This document shows positions 32,786 through 42,005 of a stretch of DNA of 64,000 nucleotides, piece after piece. The notes under the pieces are model-generated. The model made no database searches and had not been told where the DNA came from. It saw only the letters and a program-made list of their open reading frames with translations. The position numbers and the translations under genes were made by a program. Source of the DNA: Streptomyces griseiscabiei (GTDB lineage Bacteria > Actinomycetota > Actinomycetes > Streptomycetales > Streptomycetaceae); assembly GCF_020010925.1 (NCBI RefSeq), contig NZ_JAGJBZ010000002.1, positions 1,426,001-1,490,000 of the forward strand, written 5' to 3'. Every line of letters begins with the position of its first letter. Position 1 is the stretch's first letter.

Positions 32786-34565
32786 GGTGGGGTTCTTCTC
32801 CTTGCGGTCGGTGCGTGGCCCAGCGCGCGTCGTCGACGGGGATCGCGTCGGAGGTCGCGCCGGCGAGACCGAAGCCTCGATTGATTCCGGCCAGGAGGCC
32901 GGGACTGAAGTTCAGTTCCTGCTCAAGGGTGTCGGGGCGCTGGGCGGGTGCCTGCCGCAGTTCGGGCGCCAGATGCTCCATCGCACGGCGCTTCGGCAGC
33001 GTCGGCCGGGCGGGACCGCCGGACCCCTGCGGGACGGCCGCCGGACGGTCGTAGCCCGGGGTCCGGTGCTCGGCCCGCGCGTCGACGACGGGCCGGGCCC
33101 GCTCGTGCCGGGCGGCCGACGGGGGCGGCACCGGCGCGGCCGACCGCTGCGGCAGGCCCGCCGGCGGACCGGCGGCGGGGCGGGACACCGGGGGCCCCGC
33201 GTGGGCGTGGGACGGTACGGCGGCCGGGGGAGCCGCGTGGACCGGTGCCTGCCGGGCGGGTACGGGGGCCTGCGCCTGCTGCTGGGGTGCCGCCGGACGT
33301 ACCTGGACGGGCGTCTGGACGGGTGCCTGCCCCTCCTCCTCGCCCAGCAGCCCCTGCGGCAGCACCAGGATCGCCTGGACCCCGCCGTAGATGTTGCCCT
33401 GGAGCTGGACCGCGATGCCGTGTCTGCGGGCCAGGGACGAGACCACGAACAGACCGATCCGGCCGTCGGCGAGCAGCTTGGCGACGTCGATCCGGGCCGG
33501 GTCGGCGAGCAGCGTGTTGATCCGGTCCTGGTCCTCCTGGGGTATGCCCAGGCCGCGGTCCTCGACCTCGATGGCGATGCCGGCGGTCACCCGGCGGGAG
33601 CGCAGCAGGACCTGGGTGTCCGGGTGGGAGAACATCGTGGCGTTCTCGACCAGTTCGGCCAGCAGGTGGATGACGTCGGCGACCGCGTGGCCGCGCAGGG
33701 TGCCCTCGATGGGCGGCACCAGCTTGACGCGGGAGTACTGCTCGACCTCGGCGATGGAGGACCGCAGCACCTCGGTCAGTGTCACCGGGTTGGTCCACTG
33801 ACGACGGGAGACCGCGCCGCCGAGCACCGCGAGGTTCTCGGCGTGCCTGCGTATTCGGGTGGCCAGGTGGTCGATGCCGAAGATGCGCCGGAGCAGGTCC
33901 GGGTCCTCGACCTGGTTCTCCAGATCGTCCAGCTCACGGATGGTGCGGTGGACGAGCGACTGCAGCCGGCGGGCGAGGTTGACGAAGACCTCGACCTTGT
34001 CGCTGTTGTCGTCGGAGGCCGACTGGAAGTAGCTCGCCGCCCAGACCAGCGCCTCCCGGGCCCGGTGCTGGGCCTCGGTGACCTCGTACTCCAGCTTCTG
34101 GTACGGGTCTTCGCCGCGCGACGCCTGGTAGGCGAAGCCGCGGGAGAGCAGCTGTTCGCCGCGCTTGAGGCGGGTCAGGTCCTCGTCGAGCGCCCAGTTG
34201 CCGGTCGTGATGGCCTGCCGCAGGGACTCGGCGCGCTTGGCGTCGGACCGGGCCCGGTTCTTGGCGGCCCGCACCGCCCCGACCAGACAGCCGCAGCCGA
34301 GGAGCGCGCCGCCCGCCAGCACACCCCAGGTGGCGGCGTCGGCGGTGCCCTCCTGCAGCCGCAGGACCGTGCCGGTGACGGCGGTGGATATTCCGGCCAT
34401 GAACGCGGCGGGCAGCACGGCGAGCCGCGTCAACCGGGGCTGGGGCGAGGACGAGTTGGCGGAATCCGATGCCCCGGTCTTTCCGTGCCGGTGACGGGAC
34501 GGGGGAGTCGTCGTCTCCGGCCGGCCGTGTTCCGGGGGCGTCGCGAAGGGTGGGGGTTCAGGCAT
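32772..34565 (-). CDS. conservon sensor-kinase-like protein CvnA
   Basis: A 597-residue membrane protein. Two hydrophobic segments (about residues 48-68 and 77-98) follow a 45-residue Pro/Ser-rich N-terminus. A helical dimerisation region comes next, then a histidine-kinase-type ATPase domain with N box LLAELVENATMFSHP and G box EVEDRGLGIP. The last 190 residues are Pro/Ala/Gln-rich and end with conserved patches LPKRR and INRGFGLAG. There is no clear H-box histidine, as is usual for this family. It heads the operon A-B-C-D-GAF, and its product is expected to anchor the complex at the membrane. Confidence 0.93.
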   Translation of the reverse strand: MPEPPPFATPPEHGRPETTTPPSRHRHGKTGASDSANSSSPQPRLTRLAVLPAAFMAGISTAVTGTVLRLQEGTADAATWGVLAGGALLGCGCLVGAVRAAKNRARSDAKRAESLRQAITTGNWALDEDLTRLKRGEQLLSRGFAYQASRGEDPYQKLEYEVTEAQHRAREALVWAASYFQSASDDNSDKVEVFVNLARRLQSLVHRTIRELDDLENQVEDPDLLRRIFGIDHLATRIRRHAENLAVLGGAVSRRQWTNPVTLTEVLRSSIAEVEQYSRVKLVPPIEGTLRGHAVADVIHLLAELVENATMFSHPDTQVLLRSRRVTAGIAIEVEDRGLGIPQEDQDRINTLLADPARIDVAKLLADGRIGLFVVSSLARRHGIAVQLQGNIYGGVQAILVLPQGLLGEEEGQAPVQTPVQVRPAAPQQQAQAPVPARQAPVHAAPPAAVPSHAHAGPPVSRPAAGPPAGLPQRSAAPVPPPSAARHERARPVVDARAEHRTPGYDRPAAVPQGSGGPARPTLPKRRAMEHLAPELRQAPAQRPDTLEQELNFSPGLLAGINRGFGLAGATSDAIPVDDARWATHRPQGEEPHHGER

Positions 34566-35100
34566 CGGAGTCCTCTCGATCAGCCAGTACGCGACAGAGT
34601 AGCGAAGAACGTCAACTATCTGACCAGCGGTCCTAGACGCTCAGGGGAGGTCTGTCACCTGAGGTGCCGTCAGCGGCGGCATGGGTCTGCGACGCCTTTC
34701 TACCCTCTATTCACGAGGCGCGCGGAAACAGTTCTTCACACCGAGGCCGCGGCACCGCGCCATCTGTGAAAGAGGGGCCGCCGAGGGAAGGGTCACCTGC
34801 GGGTTCGGCCGTTCCGAGGTCCGTTCCCGGTCGCGCGGAGCGCAAGGATCACGCCAATTCTTCGCGTTGTTGCCTCGTGTCAACTCCTGGTGTGGGATGC
34901 GGAGTCCGTGCGTGGCGCGGCCGGTCTCACACACCGTGCACGACGTGCCCCGGGAACATTCACACCGGGGGAGCCGGGCGGGCTCCCGGGTCGACGGAGC
35001 GTCATGTTTTGACTAAGCTTTAGACTTCAACCGAAAAGGCGGGAGCACCGATGTGAGAGCCTGTTCCGCCGGATGTCGGTGGACCCCGTGGGTCCTGATG
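34566..35100. other. 535-base intergenic region upstream of the conservon
   Basis: This gap lies between the divergent... rather, between the conservon promoter side and the 3' end of the AraC gene. It holds the presumed promoter of the CvnA operon; short open frames (for example 34681-35016) lack protein-like character. Bases 35009-35040 are relatively A/T-rich (TTGACTAAGCTTTAGACTTC). Nothing else is recognised. Confidence 0.4.
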
Positions 35101-36054
35101 TCAGCGGATGCCGTGCCTCATCTCCCGGGGACTGACGCCGTAGCGTCGCCGGAAGGCCGTGCTGAGGGCGCTCGCGGAGGAGAAGCCGACGGAGTACGCG
35201 AGATCCGTGATCGTCATGTGCTCGCACTCCGCGCACTGTAAGCGGTCCCGGACCAGTCGCAGCCGCTCCTCGCGGATCAGCTCACGGGGCGTCGTACCCG
35301 CCTTCTGCAGGGCGAGTTGGATCTGGCGCAGCGACCAGCCGAGGGCGCGCGCCACCGCCGTACCCGTGAGGTCGGGGTCCGCCACATGGTCGCGCACATA
35401 GCGGCGGACCATCGCCTCCACCTCGCCCAACTGCCCGGGGACGTCGGGGCGGTCGTCGCCGGCGGTGAGCATGCACACCAGCTCCACGACCCGGTCGGAG
35501 ACGGCGTTGAACTCCGGGTCGGTGAGGTGCTCCCGCTCCTCGTGCAGACCGGTCAGCATCGAGCCGACGATACGGCCGAGACCGGTCGTGAGGTTCAGTC
35601 CGCTGGCCACCGGTGACCTGCTGTTGAGCCGGCCGTCCACCTCGCGGGCCGGGATGGTGAGGATGAACCCGTCGATGTCGCTCTGCAGACACTGGAAGGG
35701 CGAGGCGAAGGTGACCAGCGCCGCCGTGCCCGGGGTCAGCCGGGCCTCCGCGCCGTCCTGGCGGAGCAGGATCTCGCCGCGCACCGGCAGCAGCAGCCGG
35801 TAGTCCTCGTCCGGGTCCTGGCGGACCTGGCGCATCGTGCGGGTGTACTCGATCTCGTCGGACCGGTACTTCACCAACTGGTACGTGTCGGTGCGCTGTC
35901 GGACGGTGGTGCCGCGGAAGTTCTCCGACTGGGCGTACTTGAAGCCCATCCGGGACTGGTAGGAGCCGATCTGCTCGGTCCAGAAGTCGGCACGCTCGCG
36001 CGGGGCCAGCTCCTCGGTGGTCAGCGCCTCGACGCTGTAACTTCCCGCGGGCAA
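35101..36054 (-). CDS. AraC-family transcriptional regulator
   Basis: A 317-residue regulator with an N-terminal AraC_binding_2-like domain (for example YQLVKYRSDEIEYTRTMRQ, LLLPVRGEILLRQDGAEARL) and a C-terminal pair of AraC helix-turn-helix units ending in LAYSVGFSSASALSTAFRRR. TTG 36054 is chosen because GGGGAGGAG lies seven bases upstream; a TTG at 36144 would add 30 residues with no ribosome site. An operator-like palindrome at 36186 overlaps its likely promoter. It sits between two conservons transcribed away from each other. Confidence 0.9.
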   Translation of the reverse strand: MPAGSYSVEALTTEELAPRERADFWTEQIGSYQSRMGFKYAQSENFRGTTVRQRTDTYQLVKYRSDEIEYTRTMRQVRQDPDEDYRLLLPVRGEILLRQDGAEARLTPGTAALVTFASPFQCLQSDIDGFILTIPAREVDGRLNSRSPVASGLNLTTGLGRIVGSMLTGLHEEREHLTDPEFNAVSDRVVELVCMLTAGDDRPDVPGQLGEVEAMVRRYVRDHVADPDLTGTAVARALGWSLRQIQLALQKAGTTPRELIREERLRLVRDRLQCAECEHMTITDLAYSVGFSSASALSTAFRRRYGVSPREMRHGIR

Positions 36055-36185
36055 CGCTGCTCCTCCCCTGTCCGGGCCCCCGACGACGTCCTCGTGGTCC
36101 TTTACGGCCCCCGGCGGGAAAATCTTCAACTTCGTTTTGATCAAAGACAGTTACCGGCCGGTCGAACCCGGAGGGCACCCTAGCG

Positions 36186-36201
36186 TGGCAAGCGGTTGCC
36201 A
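36186..36201. promoter_or_regulatory. LacI-type palindrome upstream of the AraC gene
   Basis: TGGCAAGCGGTTGCCA has perfect 6-bp arms and matches the operator at 7716-7731 at 14 of 16 positions. On the minus strand a TAGGGT -10-like hexamer follows it, so it probably controls the AraC gene. The rest of the 368-base gap to the next conservon shows no gene. Confidence 0.55.
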
Positions 36202-36422
36202 TGCCGCCCGACCCCGATGGCCGAATATGCCGGAGGAACGGTCACCGTTCCCGCGCGCCCCTTGCGCCACTCATGCGCCCTGTGACAACTTCCCTGCGCG
36301 TCACGGAAAGTGCCCGAGCGGTCGCGCCGCTAGCGTCGGGCGCTCCGTCAACTCCCGCCCGATGTCCGGGAACCGCCGATGCCCGGGGCTTGGGGACTTG
36401 AGGACGTAAGGACTTGTACTTC

Positions 36423-37808
36423 ATGACCGAACCGATACCGCAGGCGGTGACCTGGGCGCTGGCCGCGGCGCTGCTCGTCACCGCCGTGCTCCTGCTGCGC
36501 CAGCACGGGATCAGCGGGCGGCAGCGCAGAAGGAACACCGCCCTGGCCGACGACGTGCGGGCCCGGGAGGAGGAGCTGCGCCATCTGGTCACGGTCCGGC
36601 TGCCCGCCCAAGCCGACCACCCCGGCCAGAGCGTCCCCGGTGTCGGCCCGCTCGACACCCGGCTCGCCGGGACCGAGTTCGGCAAGGGCCTCGACGAGGT
36701 GCTGGCCCGCTTCTCCGGCGCCGTCGAGCACGCGCAGGCCCGCGCCGACCAGTCCGCCAAGGCCGCCCTCAAGGCGTCCATGCGCTCGATCCAGGCCCTC
36801 GCCAACGAGCAGCAGGTGGCCATCTCCGAGATGCAGGACCGGCACGACGACCCCGACGTGCTGCGCGACCTCCTCGAAGTCGACCACACCAACGCCCAGT
36901 TCGGCCGCCGCGCCCAGGCCATCGCCGTACTCTGCGGCTCCTGGCCGGGACGCCAGCGCGCCACCTCCCCGATCGTCGAGGTCGTCCGCGGCGCCACCTC
37001 GCGCATCCGCGACTACCGGCGCGTCCGCGTCCACGGCCAGGTCGACATCGCCGTGGAGAGCCGCGCCGTGGAGCCCGTCGTCCTCGCCGTCGCCGAACTG
37101 CTCGACAACGCCGCCCGCCACTCCCAGCCCAACACCACCGTCGAGGTCAACGTCCAGAACGTGCACAACGGCGTCTGCGTGGTCATCGACGACGCGGGCG
37201 TCGGTATGGACGCCCACGCCGTGGAACACGCCACGCGGCTGCTCGCCGGCCGCGGCGAGGTGGACGTCACCCGCCTCGACGACCCGCCCCAGTTCGGCTT
37301 CGCCGTCATCGGGATGCTCGCCCGGCGCTACGGGTTCACCGTCTCCGTGGACACCCGCTCGCCGTACGGCGGCGTCCGCGCCGTCGCGTTCCTCCCCTCG
37401 GCGCTGCTCACCCAGCTGGAGTCCGCCGCCCCGGAGGCACCCATCGACCGTCCGCCACCCGTGACCGGGACCGCCCCCGTCCCCGTGCCCCGGCAGACCC
37501 GCACGGAGAGCACCCCCGGGGGCCCGCCCGAGGACACCACCGAGGGCGGACTGCCCAAGCGCCGCAGGCGCACCGCCCGGCGGACCGCCGCCCCCGAACC
37601 GGAAACCCCGGCACCGGCCGAGGAGGACGCCGGCCGCTCGCCCGAGGAGAACGCCCGCATCATGGGCGCCTTCGCCCGCGGCACCCGCTTCGGCCGGGCC
37701 GCCGGACGCATCCTCGACGAGGAGGAGTACGTACGCGCCCCCGCGCCCGACTCCGCCGACCCCGCGCGCCCCACCCCGCATGAGAACGAAGGGACCCCCC
37801 ACACATGA
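36423..37808 (+). CDS. conservon sensor-kinase-like protein CvnA
   Basis: A 461-residue protein with one N-terminal membrane segment (residues about 8-25, WALAAALLVTAVLLL), a coiled-coil-like helical stretch to about 130, and a histidine-kinase-type ATPase domain with N box VAELLDNAARHSQP and G box IDDAGVGM. The C-terminal 130 residues are Pro/Arg-rich with LPKRRRRTARR. It is shorter than the CvnA at 32772 and lacks its second membrane segment. ATG 36423 heads a tight operon whose next gene overlaps by ATGA. Confidence 0.93.
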   Translation: MTEPIPQAVTWALAAALLVTAVLLLRQHGISGRQRRRNTALADDVRAREEELRHLVTVRLPAQADHPGQSVPGVGPLDTRLAGTEFGKGLDEVLARFSGAVEHAQARADQSAKAALKASMRSIQALANEQQVAISEMQDRHDDPDVLRDLLEVDHTNAQFGRRAQAIAVLCGSWPGRQRATSPIVEVVRGATSRIRDYRRVRVHGQVDIAVESRAVEPVVLAVAELLDNAARHSQPNTTVEVNVQNVHNGVCVVIDDAGVGMDAHAVEHATRLLAGRGEVDVTRLDDPPQFGFAVIGMLARRYGFTVSVDTRSPYGGVRAVAFLPSALLTQLESAAPEAPIDRPPPVTGTAPVPVPRQTRTESTPGGPPEDTTEGGLPKRRRRTARRTAAPEPETPAPAEEDAGRSPEENARIMGAFARGTRFGRAAGRILDEEEYVRAPAPDSADPARPTPHENEGTPHT

Positions 37809-38218
37809 TCGAGCCCATGACCAACGAGCTGGGCTGGATGCTCGACGATGTGCTGAAGGTGCCCGAGGCCCGCCACGCCATCCTGCTCTCCGCCGACGGC
37901 ATGCTCCGCGCCCACTCCGCCGACATCGACCGCGACGACGCCGAGCGCCTCGCGGCCGGACTCGCGGGACTCCAGTCGATCAGCCGCAGCACCTCCGAGT
38001 TCTGCGGCCCGGCCGACAGGCCGTGGCGGCAGACCCTGATCGAGTTCGGCCACGGCTTCGTCTTCCTCGTCGCGGCCGGCGAGGGCGCCTATCTCGCGGT
38101 GTCCACCGGCGACGAGGTCGACATGGAGTCGGTGACGTACCGCATGCACAAGCTGGTCGACCGGCTCGGCAAGGAGCTGACCAGCCCGGCACGGCTGGAC
38201 ACGGGCAGCAGGGCATGA
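37805..38218 (+). CDS. roadblock/LC7 protein CvnB
   Basis: A 137-residue roadblock/LC7 protein (LGWMLDDVLKVPEARHAILLS; WRQTLIEFGHGFVFLVAAGEG). Both ends overlap the neighbours by ATGA, so translation is coupled through A-B-C. It is the expected partner of the GTPase encoded at 38552. Confidence 0.93.
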   Translation: MIEPMTNELGWMLDDVLKVPEARHAILLSADGMLRAHSADIDRDDAERLAAGLAGLQSISRSTSEFCGPADRPWRQTLIEFGHGFVFLVAAGEGAYLAVSTGDEVDMESVTYRMHKLVDRLGKELTSPARLDTGSRA

Positions 38219-38574
38219 CACCCCGCCCCCGGCCGAAGGGGAGCCTGGTGCGGTCGTACGTCGTCACCGGCGGCCGCTCCCACCCGACCCGCAACACCCT
38301 GGACCTGGTCACCCTGCTGATCGCCACCACCGACCTGTCGCTGGTCGGACTGACCCCGGAGATGCGCCGGGTGATGGAGTTCTGCCGCCCCGGCGCGCTC
38401 TCCCTCGCCGAGGTCGCCGGCCATCTCCGGCTGCCGGTCAGCGTGACCAAGGTGCTGGTCGCCGACCTCATGGACAGCGGCCACATCGTCACCCGCGCAC
38501 CGATCCCGGCCGCCCGGCCGTCCGACGCCAGAATCCTCCAGGAGGTCCTCGATGGGCTCCGCGCCCGCCTCTGA
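38215..38574 (+). CDS. DUF742 protein CvnC
   Basis: A 119-residue DUF742 protein with SLVRSYVVTGGRSHPTRNTL and the winged-helix-like LAEVAGHLRLPVSVTKVLVADL, ending in VLDGLRARL exactly as does the CvnC at 31975. It starts by ATGA overlap with CvnB and overlaps the CvnD start by 23 bp, the same arrangement as in the other full conservon. Confidence 0.93.
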   Translation: MTPRPRPKGSLVRSYVVTGGRSHPTRNTLDLVTLLIATTDLSLVGLTPEMRRVMEFCRPGALSLAEVAGHLRLPVSVTKVLVADLMDSGHIVTRAPIPAARPSDARILQEVLDGLRARL

Positions 38575-39160
38575 CGACGTCTACCTGCGGCCGACGGTCA
38601 GAACGGCGGCCAAACTGCTCGTCGTCGGCCACTTCGCGGTCGGCAAGACCACGTTCGTCGGCACGCTCTCCGAGATCCGGCCGCTGCGCACCGAGGAGGT
38701 CATGACCGAGGCCGGCGCCCTGGTCGACGACCTCGCCGGCACCCTGGACAAGACCACCACCACGGTCGCCATGGACTTCGGCCGCCTCACCCTCGACGAC
38801 TCGCTGGTGCTCTACCTGTTCGGCGCCCCCGGACAGCAGCGCTTCACCAAGCTCTGGCAGGACATGACCCGCGGCGCCCTCGGCGCACTCGTCCTCGCCG
38901 ACACCCGGCGGCTGTCCCACTCCTTCGACGTGATGGGCCTGCTGGAGGAGCTGGGCCTGCCGTACGCCGTCGCCGTCAACGACTTCGAGGGCGCCCCCGT
39001 GCACGAGCTGGACGAGGTGCGCGAGGCACTCGACCTGCTGGACGAGACCCCGCTGGTGCGCTGCGACGCCCGTGACCCGGACTCCTCCACCCGGGCCCTG
39101 GTCGCCCTCGTCGAATATCTGCTCAGCCGGCAGCCCGACACCGAACTGGAGCACGCGTGA
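38552..39160 (+). CDS. conservon GTP/ATP-binding protein CvnD
   Basis: A 202-residue Ras-like NTPase with P loop GHFAVGKTTFVG (about residues 26-37), switch segment LYLFGAPGQQRFTKLWQDM and VNDFEGA in the NKXD position. The first Gly-Phe-Gly of the P loop seen in the other two CvnD proteins is His-Phe-Ala here. AGGAGG precedes the ATG. It overlaps the downstream P450 gene by ATGA, placing the P450 in the conservon operon. Confidence 0.93.
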   Translation: MGSAPASDDVYLRPTVRTAAKLLVVGHFAVGKTTFVGTLSEIRPLRTEEVMTEAGALVDDLAGTLDKTTTTVAMDFGRLTLDDSLVLYLFGAPGQQRFTKLWQDMTRGALGALVLADTRRLSHSFDVMGLLEELGLPYAVAVNDFEGAPVHELDEVREALDLLDETPLVRCDARDPDSSTRALVALVEYLLSRQPDTELEHA

Positions 39161-40509
39161 CCTCCGCATCGCCGTCCGGCCCGCCGCCGGGCTGCCCGGC
39201 CCACCAGCCCATGTACGGCCCGGAGTTCGCCGCCGACCCGGCCGCGTTCTACCGGCGGGCGCGCGCGACCGGACCGACCACGCCCGTCGAGCTGGCGCCC
39301 GGCGTCCGGGCCACCCTCGTCACCTCGTACGACGCCGCGCTGCATGTGCTGCGGAGCACGGAGACCTTCGCCAAGGACCCGCGCCGCTGGAACGATCTCA
39401 ACGACGGCACGGTCCCCCAGGACAGCCCCGTCGTCCCGATGATGATGTACCGGCCCAACGCCCTGTTCTCCGACGGCGAGGAGCACCAGCGGCTGCGCGG
39501 CGCCATCACCGACAGCCTCGCCCGGGTCGAGCCCAACACCCTGCGCGGCTATGTCGAGCGCAGCGCCGACACCCTCATCGACCGGTTCGCGCCCACCGGC
39601 AAGGCGGACCTCCTCGGCGAGTACGCCCAGGTGCTGCCGCTGCTCGTCTTCAACCATCTGTTCGGCTGCCCGGCCGAGCTGGGGCTGAAGCTGGTCGAGG
39701 GCATGTCCGGCATCTTCGACGGTGTGGACGCCGAGCGGGCCAACGCACTGCTCAGCAGCACGCTCCTCGAACTGGTCACGCTGAAGCGGAGGCAGCCCGG
39801 CCCGGACGTCACGTCGTGGCTCACCCAGCACCCCGCGGAACTCACCGACGAGGAGATGATCCACACCCTCGTCGTGCTCATGGGCGCGGGCACCGAGCCG
39901 CAGCAGAACCTCATCGCCAACGGACTGCGGCTGCTGCTCTCCGACGACCGCTTCGCCGGCGATCTGTCCGGCGGCAGCCTCCCCGTGGAGGACGCCCTCG
40001 ACGAGGTGCTGTGGACCGACCCGCCGATGGCCAACTACGCCGTGCACTACCCCAAGCGGGACGTGATGTACGAGGGCGCGCTGCTGAGGGCCGGCGACCC
40101 GCTCGTCGTCTCGCTGGCCGCCGCCAACACCGACCCGGCTCTGACGAACGATCAGCGGGCGGGCAACCGCGCCCACTTGGCGTGGAGCGCGGGCCCGCAC
40201 AACTGCCCGGCGCAGAGCGAGGCCCGGCTGATCGCCTCGGTGGCGGTGGAGAAGCTCCTCGACCGGCTGCCGGACGTCGACCTCGCCGTCCCCGTGGAGG
40301 CGCTGGAGTGGCGTCCGGGTCCCTTCCACCGGGCGCTCGCCGCCCTGCCGGTGACCTTCCCGCCGGCTTCCGTGATCGGCCCGGGCGCCGAGCCCTCCGG
40401 GGCCGCCGGACCCCGCCCGGAGAGCCCCTACGGCTCCCGGCCGGCACAGGAGCCCGCCCGCCCGAGGAGCGGTTGGGCCCGGCTGCTGTCCTGGTGGCGC
40501 GGGGAGTAG
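39157..40509 (+). CDS. CYP157-like cytochrome P450 lacking the EXXR motif
   Basis: A 450-residue P450-fold protein and fifth gene of the conservon (ATGA overlap with CvnD). The haem loop is degenerate, LAWSAGPHNCPAQ with Cys350 kept but Phe and one Gly replaced, and the K-helix reads DEVLW (Glu283, Trp286) where Arg is expected. Loss of EXXR is the known hallmark of the Streptomyces CYP157 family, whose members lie in conservons. The I helix has GAGTEPQQ. The last 50 residues are a Pro-rich tail ending in RLLSWWRGE. Whether it oxidises a substrate, or serves the complex as a haem sensor, is open. Confidence 0.9.
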   Translation: MTSASPSGPPPGCPAHQPMYGPEFAADPAAFYRRARATGPTTPVELAPGVRATLVTSYDAALHVLRSTETFAKDPRRWNDLNDGTVPQDSPVVPMMMYRPNALFSDGEEHQRLRGAITDSLARVEPNTLRGYVERSADTLIDRFAPTGKADLLGEYAQVLPLLVFNHLFGCPAELGLKLVEGMSGIFDGVDAERANALLSSTLLELVTLKRRQPGPDVTSWLTQHPAELTDEEMIHTLVVLMGAGTEPQQNLIANGLRLLLSDDRFAGDLSGGSLPVEDALDEVLWTDPPMANYAVHYPKRDVMYEGALLRAGDPLVVSLAAANTDPALTNDQRAGNRAHLAWSAGPHNCPAQSEARLIASVAVEKLLDRLPDVDLAVPVEALEWRPGPFHRALAALPVTFPPASVIGPGAEPSGAAGPRPESPYGSRPAQEPARPRSGWARLLSWWRGE

Positions 40510-40514
40510 CCGTA

Positions 40515-40542
40515 CCGCGCGGGGAGCGGGCCTCCCGCGCGG
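40515..40542. terminator. bidirectional hairpin between the two P450 genes
   Basis: CCGCGCGGGGAG pairs with CTCCCGCGCGG with a single bulged G and a 5-base loop, between convergent genes that end at 40509 and 40558. Confidence 0.65.
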
Positions 40543-40557
40543 CTCGGTGGACGTCCG

Positions 40558-41805
40558 TCAGACCTCGCGGACGGGGAGGCGGCGGTGGCCGTTGGAGATG
40601 AACGACTCCACGTACCCCAACTCCCCGTCCTCGGCGGCCAGTTCGAGCGAGGGGAACCGCTCGAAGAGCGCCGGGAGCGCGATCCGGGCCTCCATCCGGC
40701 CGAGCGGGGCGCCCAGGCAGAAGTGGACGCCGTGCCCGAAGGCGAGGTGCTCCTTGTCGGCGCGGGTGACGTCGAAGACGTCGGCGTCCTTCCCGTGCCG
40801 CTCGGGGCTCCGCCCGGCGGCGGCGTACGCGGCCAGGATCGGCTCGCCCCTGGCTATCACCACGCCCTCCGGGCCGCCGAACTCGCCGAGGTCCAGGTCC
40901 TCCACGGCGTAGCGCAACGGCAGGCTCGCCACCGGCGCCTCGGCCCGCAGCGTCTCCTCGATCACGTCGTCCCAGCTCGCGCGGCCCTCCCGGACATGGG
41001 CGAGTTGCTCCGGGTGGGTCAGCAGTGCGTGGACGGCCTGGTCGAGCAGGTTGACGGTGGTCTCGTGCCCGGCGCTGATCATCAGGACCAGGGTGTCGAT
41101 CAGTTCCTGCTCGCTCAGCCGGGTCTCGTCCTCGTCGCGGGCGGCGATGAGCCCGGAGGTGAGGTCGTCCCCGGGCGACTCCCGCTTGGCGGCGACGAGT
41201 TCGGCGAGCACGGTCTGCAGCCGCCCGAACGCGGCGGTCATCTCCCCGGGATCGGCGGAGGTGTCGAAGATCTTGTCCACCAACTCCCGCAGCTCCAGGC
41301 CACGTTCCTCGGGCAGCCCGAACAGGTCGGTGATCACCTGGATCGGCAGCGGGTAGCACAGCTCCTCGCGCAGATCGACCGCCTCGCCGCGCCGCAGGCC
41401 CTCCTCGACCTGGTCGAGCAGCCCCTTGGTGATCTCCTCGATGCGCGGCCGGAGCGCGTTCGTACGGCGCGAGGTGAACGCCTTGGCGACCAGGGTGCGC
41501 AGCCGTTTGTGTTCACCGCCGTACGCGGTGAACATGTTCTGCACGGCGACCCAGGTGAACAGCGGCCACTCCGGGGTGATCTCACCGGCGGCGAACCTCG
41601 GCCAGTGCTGCCGGGCGTCCTTCGACACCCGGGGATCGGTCAGCAGTCGCTTGAGCAGGTCGGGGCTGCTGACGGCCCAGGCCTCGACGACGGGCGGCCC
41701 CGGCAGCACGACCCGGGTCGCCGGACCCGTCTCGCGGATCCGGGCGGCCTCACCGTGGATGTCACGGCCGGTCGCGTCGATCACCAAGGGGGTGGGGTTG
41801 CCCAT
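40558..41805 (-). CDS. CYP154-like cytochrome P450
   Basis: A 415-residue soluble P450 with every canonical motif: I helix SAGHETT, K helix ETLR, and haem loop FGHGVHFCLG. The N-terminus (PLVIDATGRDIHGEAARIRETGPATRVVLPG) resembles the CYP154 family, members of which are often found next to CYP157 genes. ATG 41805 has GGAGGG upstream. It converges on the degenerate P450 gene and has its own promoter. A joint function with the conservon is plausible from the pairing, but unproven. Confidence 0.9.
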   Translation of the reverse strand: MGNPTPLVIDATGRDIHGEAARIRETGPATRVVLPGPPVVEAWAVSSPDLLKRLLTDPRVSKDARQHWPRFAAGEITPEWPLFTWVAVQNMFTAYGGEHKRLRTLVAKAFTSRRTNALRPRIEEITKGLLDQVEEGLRRGEAVDLREELCYPLPIQVITDLFGLPEERGLELRELVDKIFDTSADPGEMTAAFGRLQTVLAELVAAKRESPGDDLTSGLIAARDEDETRLSEQELIDTLVLMISAGHETTVNLLDQAVHALLTHPEQLAHVREGRASWDDVIEETLRAEAPVASLPLRYAVEDLDLGEFGGPEGVVIARGEPILAAYAAAGRSPERHGKDADVFDVTRADKEHLAFGHGVHFCLGAPLGRMEARIALPALFERFPSLELAAEDGELGYVESFISNGHRRLPVREV

Positions 41806-42005
41806 CGGGCCCTCCTGCAGTCGAGAACGGTCCACCGACACTATGTGCGGGACCCGTCACGCTACGACCCCGTAGCGTCGCCGGGCGAGATCACGCGGCG
41901 TGTGCTGCGTACGACGGCAACTTCCGTGCGCGTACTCGCAAGTCGGGGTCCGGGCCCACTCCTAGGATCGGCCTCACCCCCCCCATGAAATGCCAGGTGA
42001 GTGCC

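Noticed and set aside
34681..35016. 111-residue plus-strand open frame before the AraC gene
   Set aside because: Random composition with many Arg/Ser/Cys and no start signal; more likely promoter DNA of the conservon.
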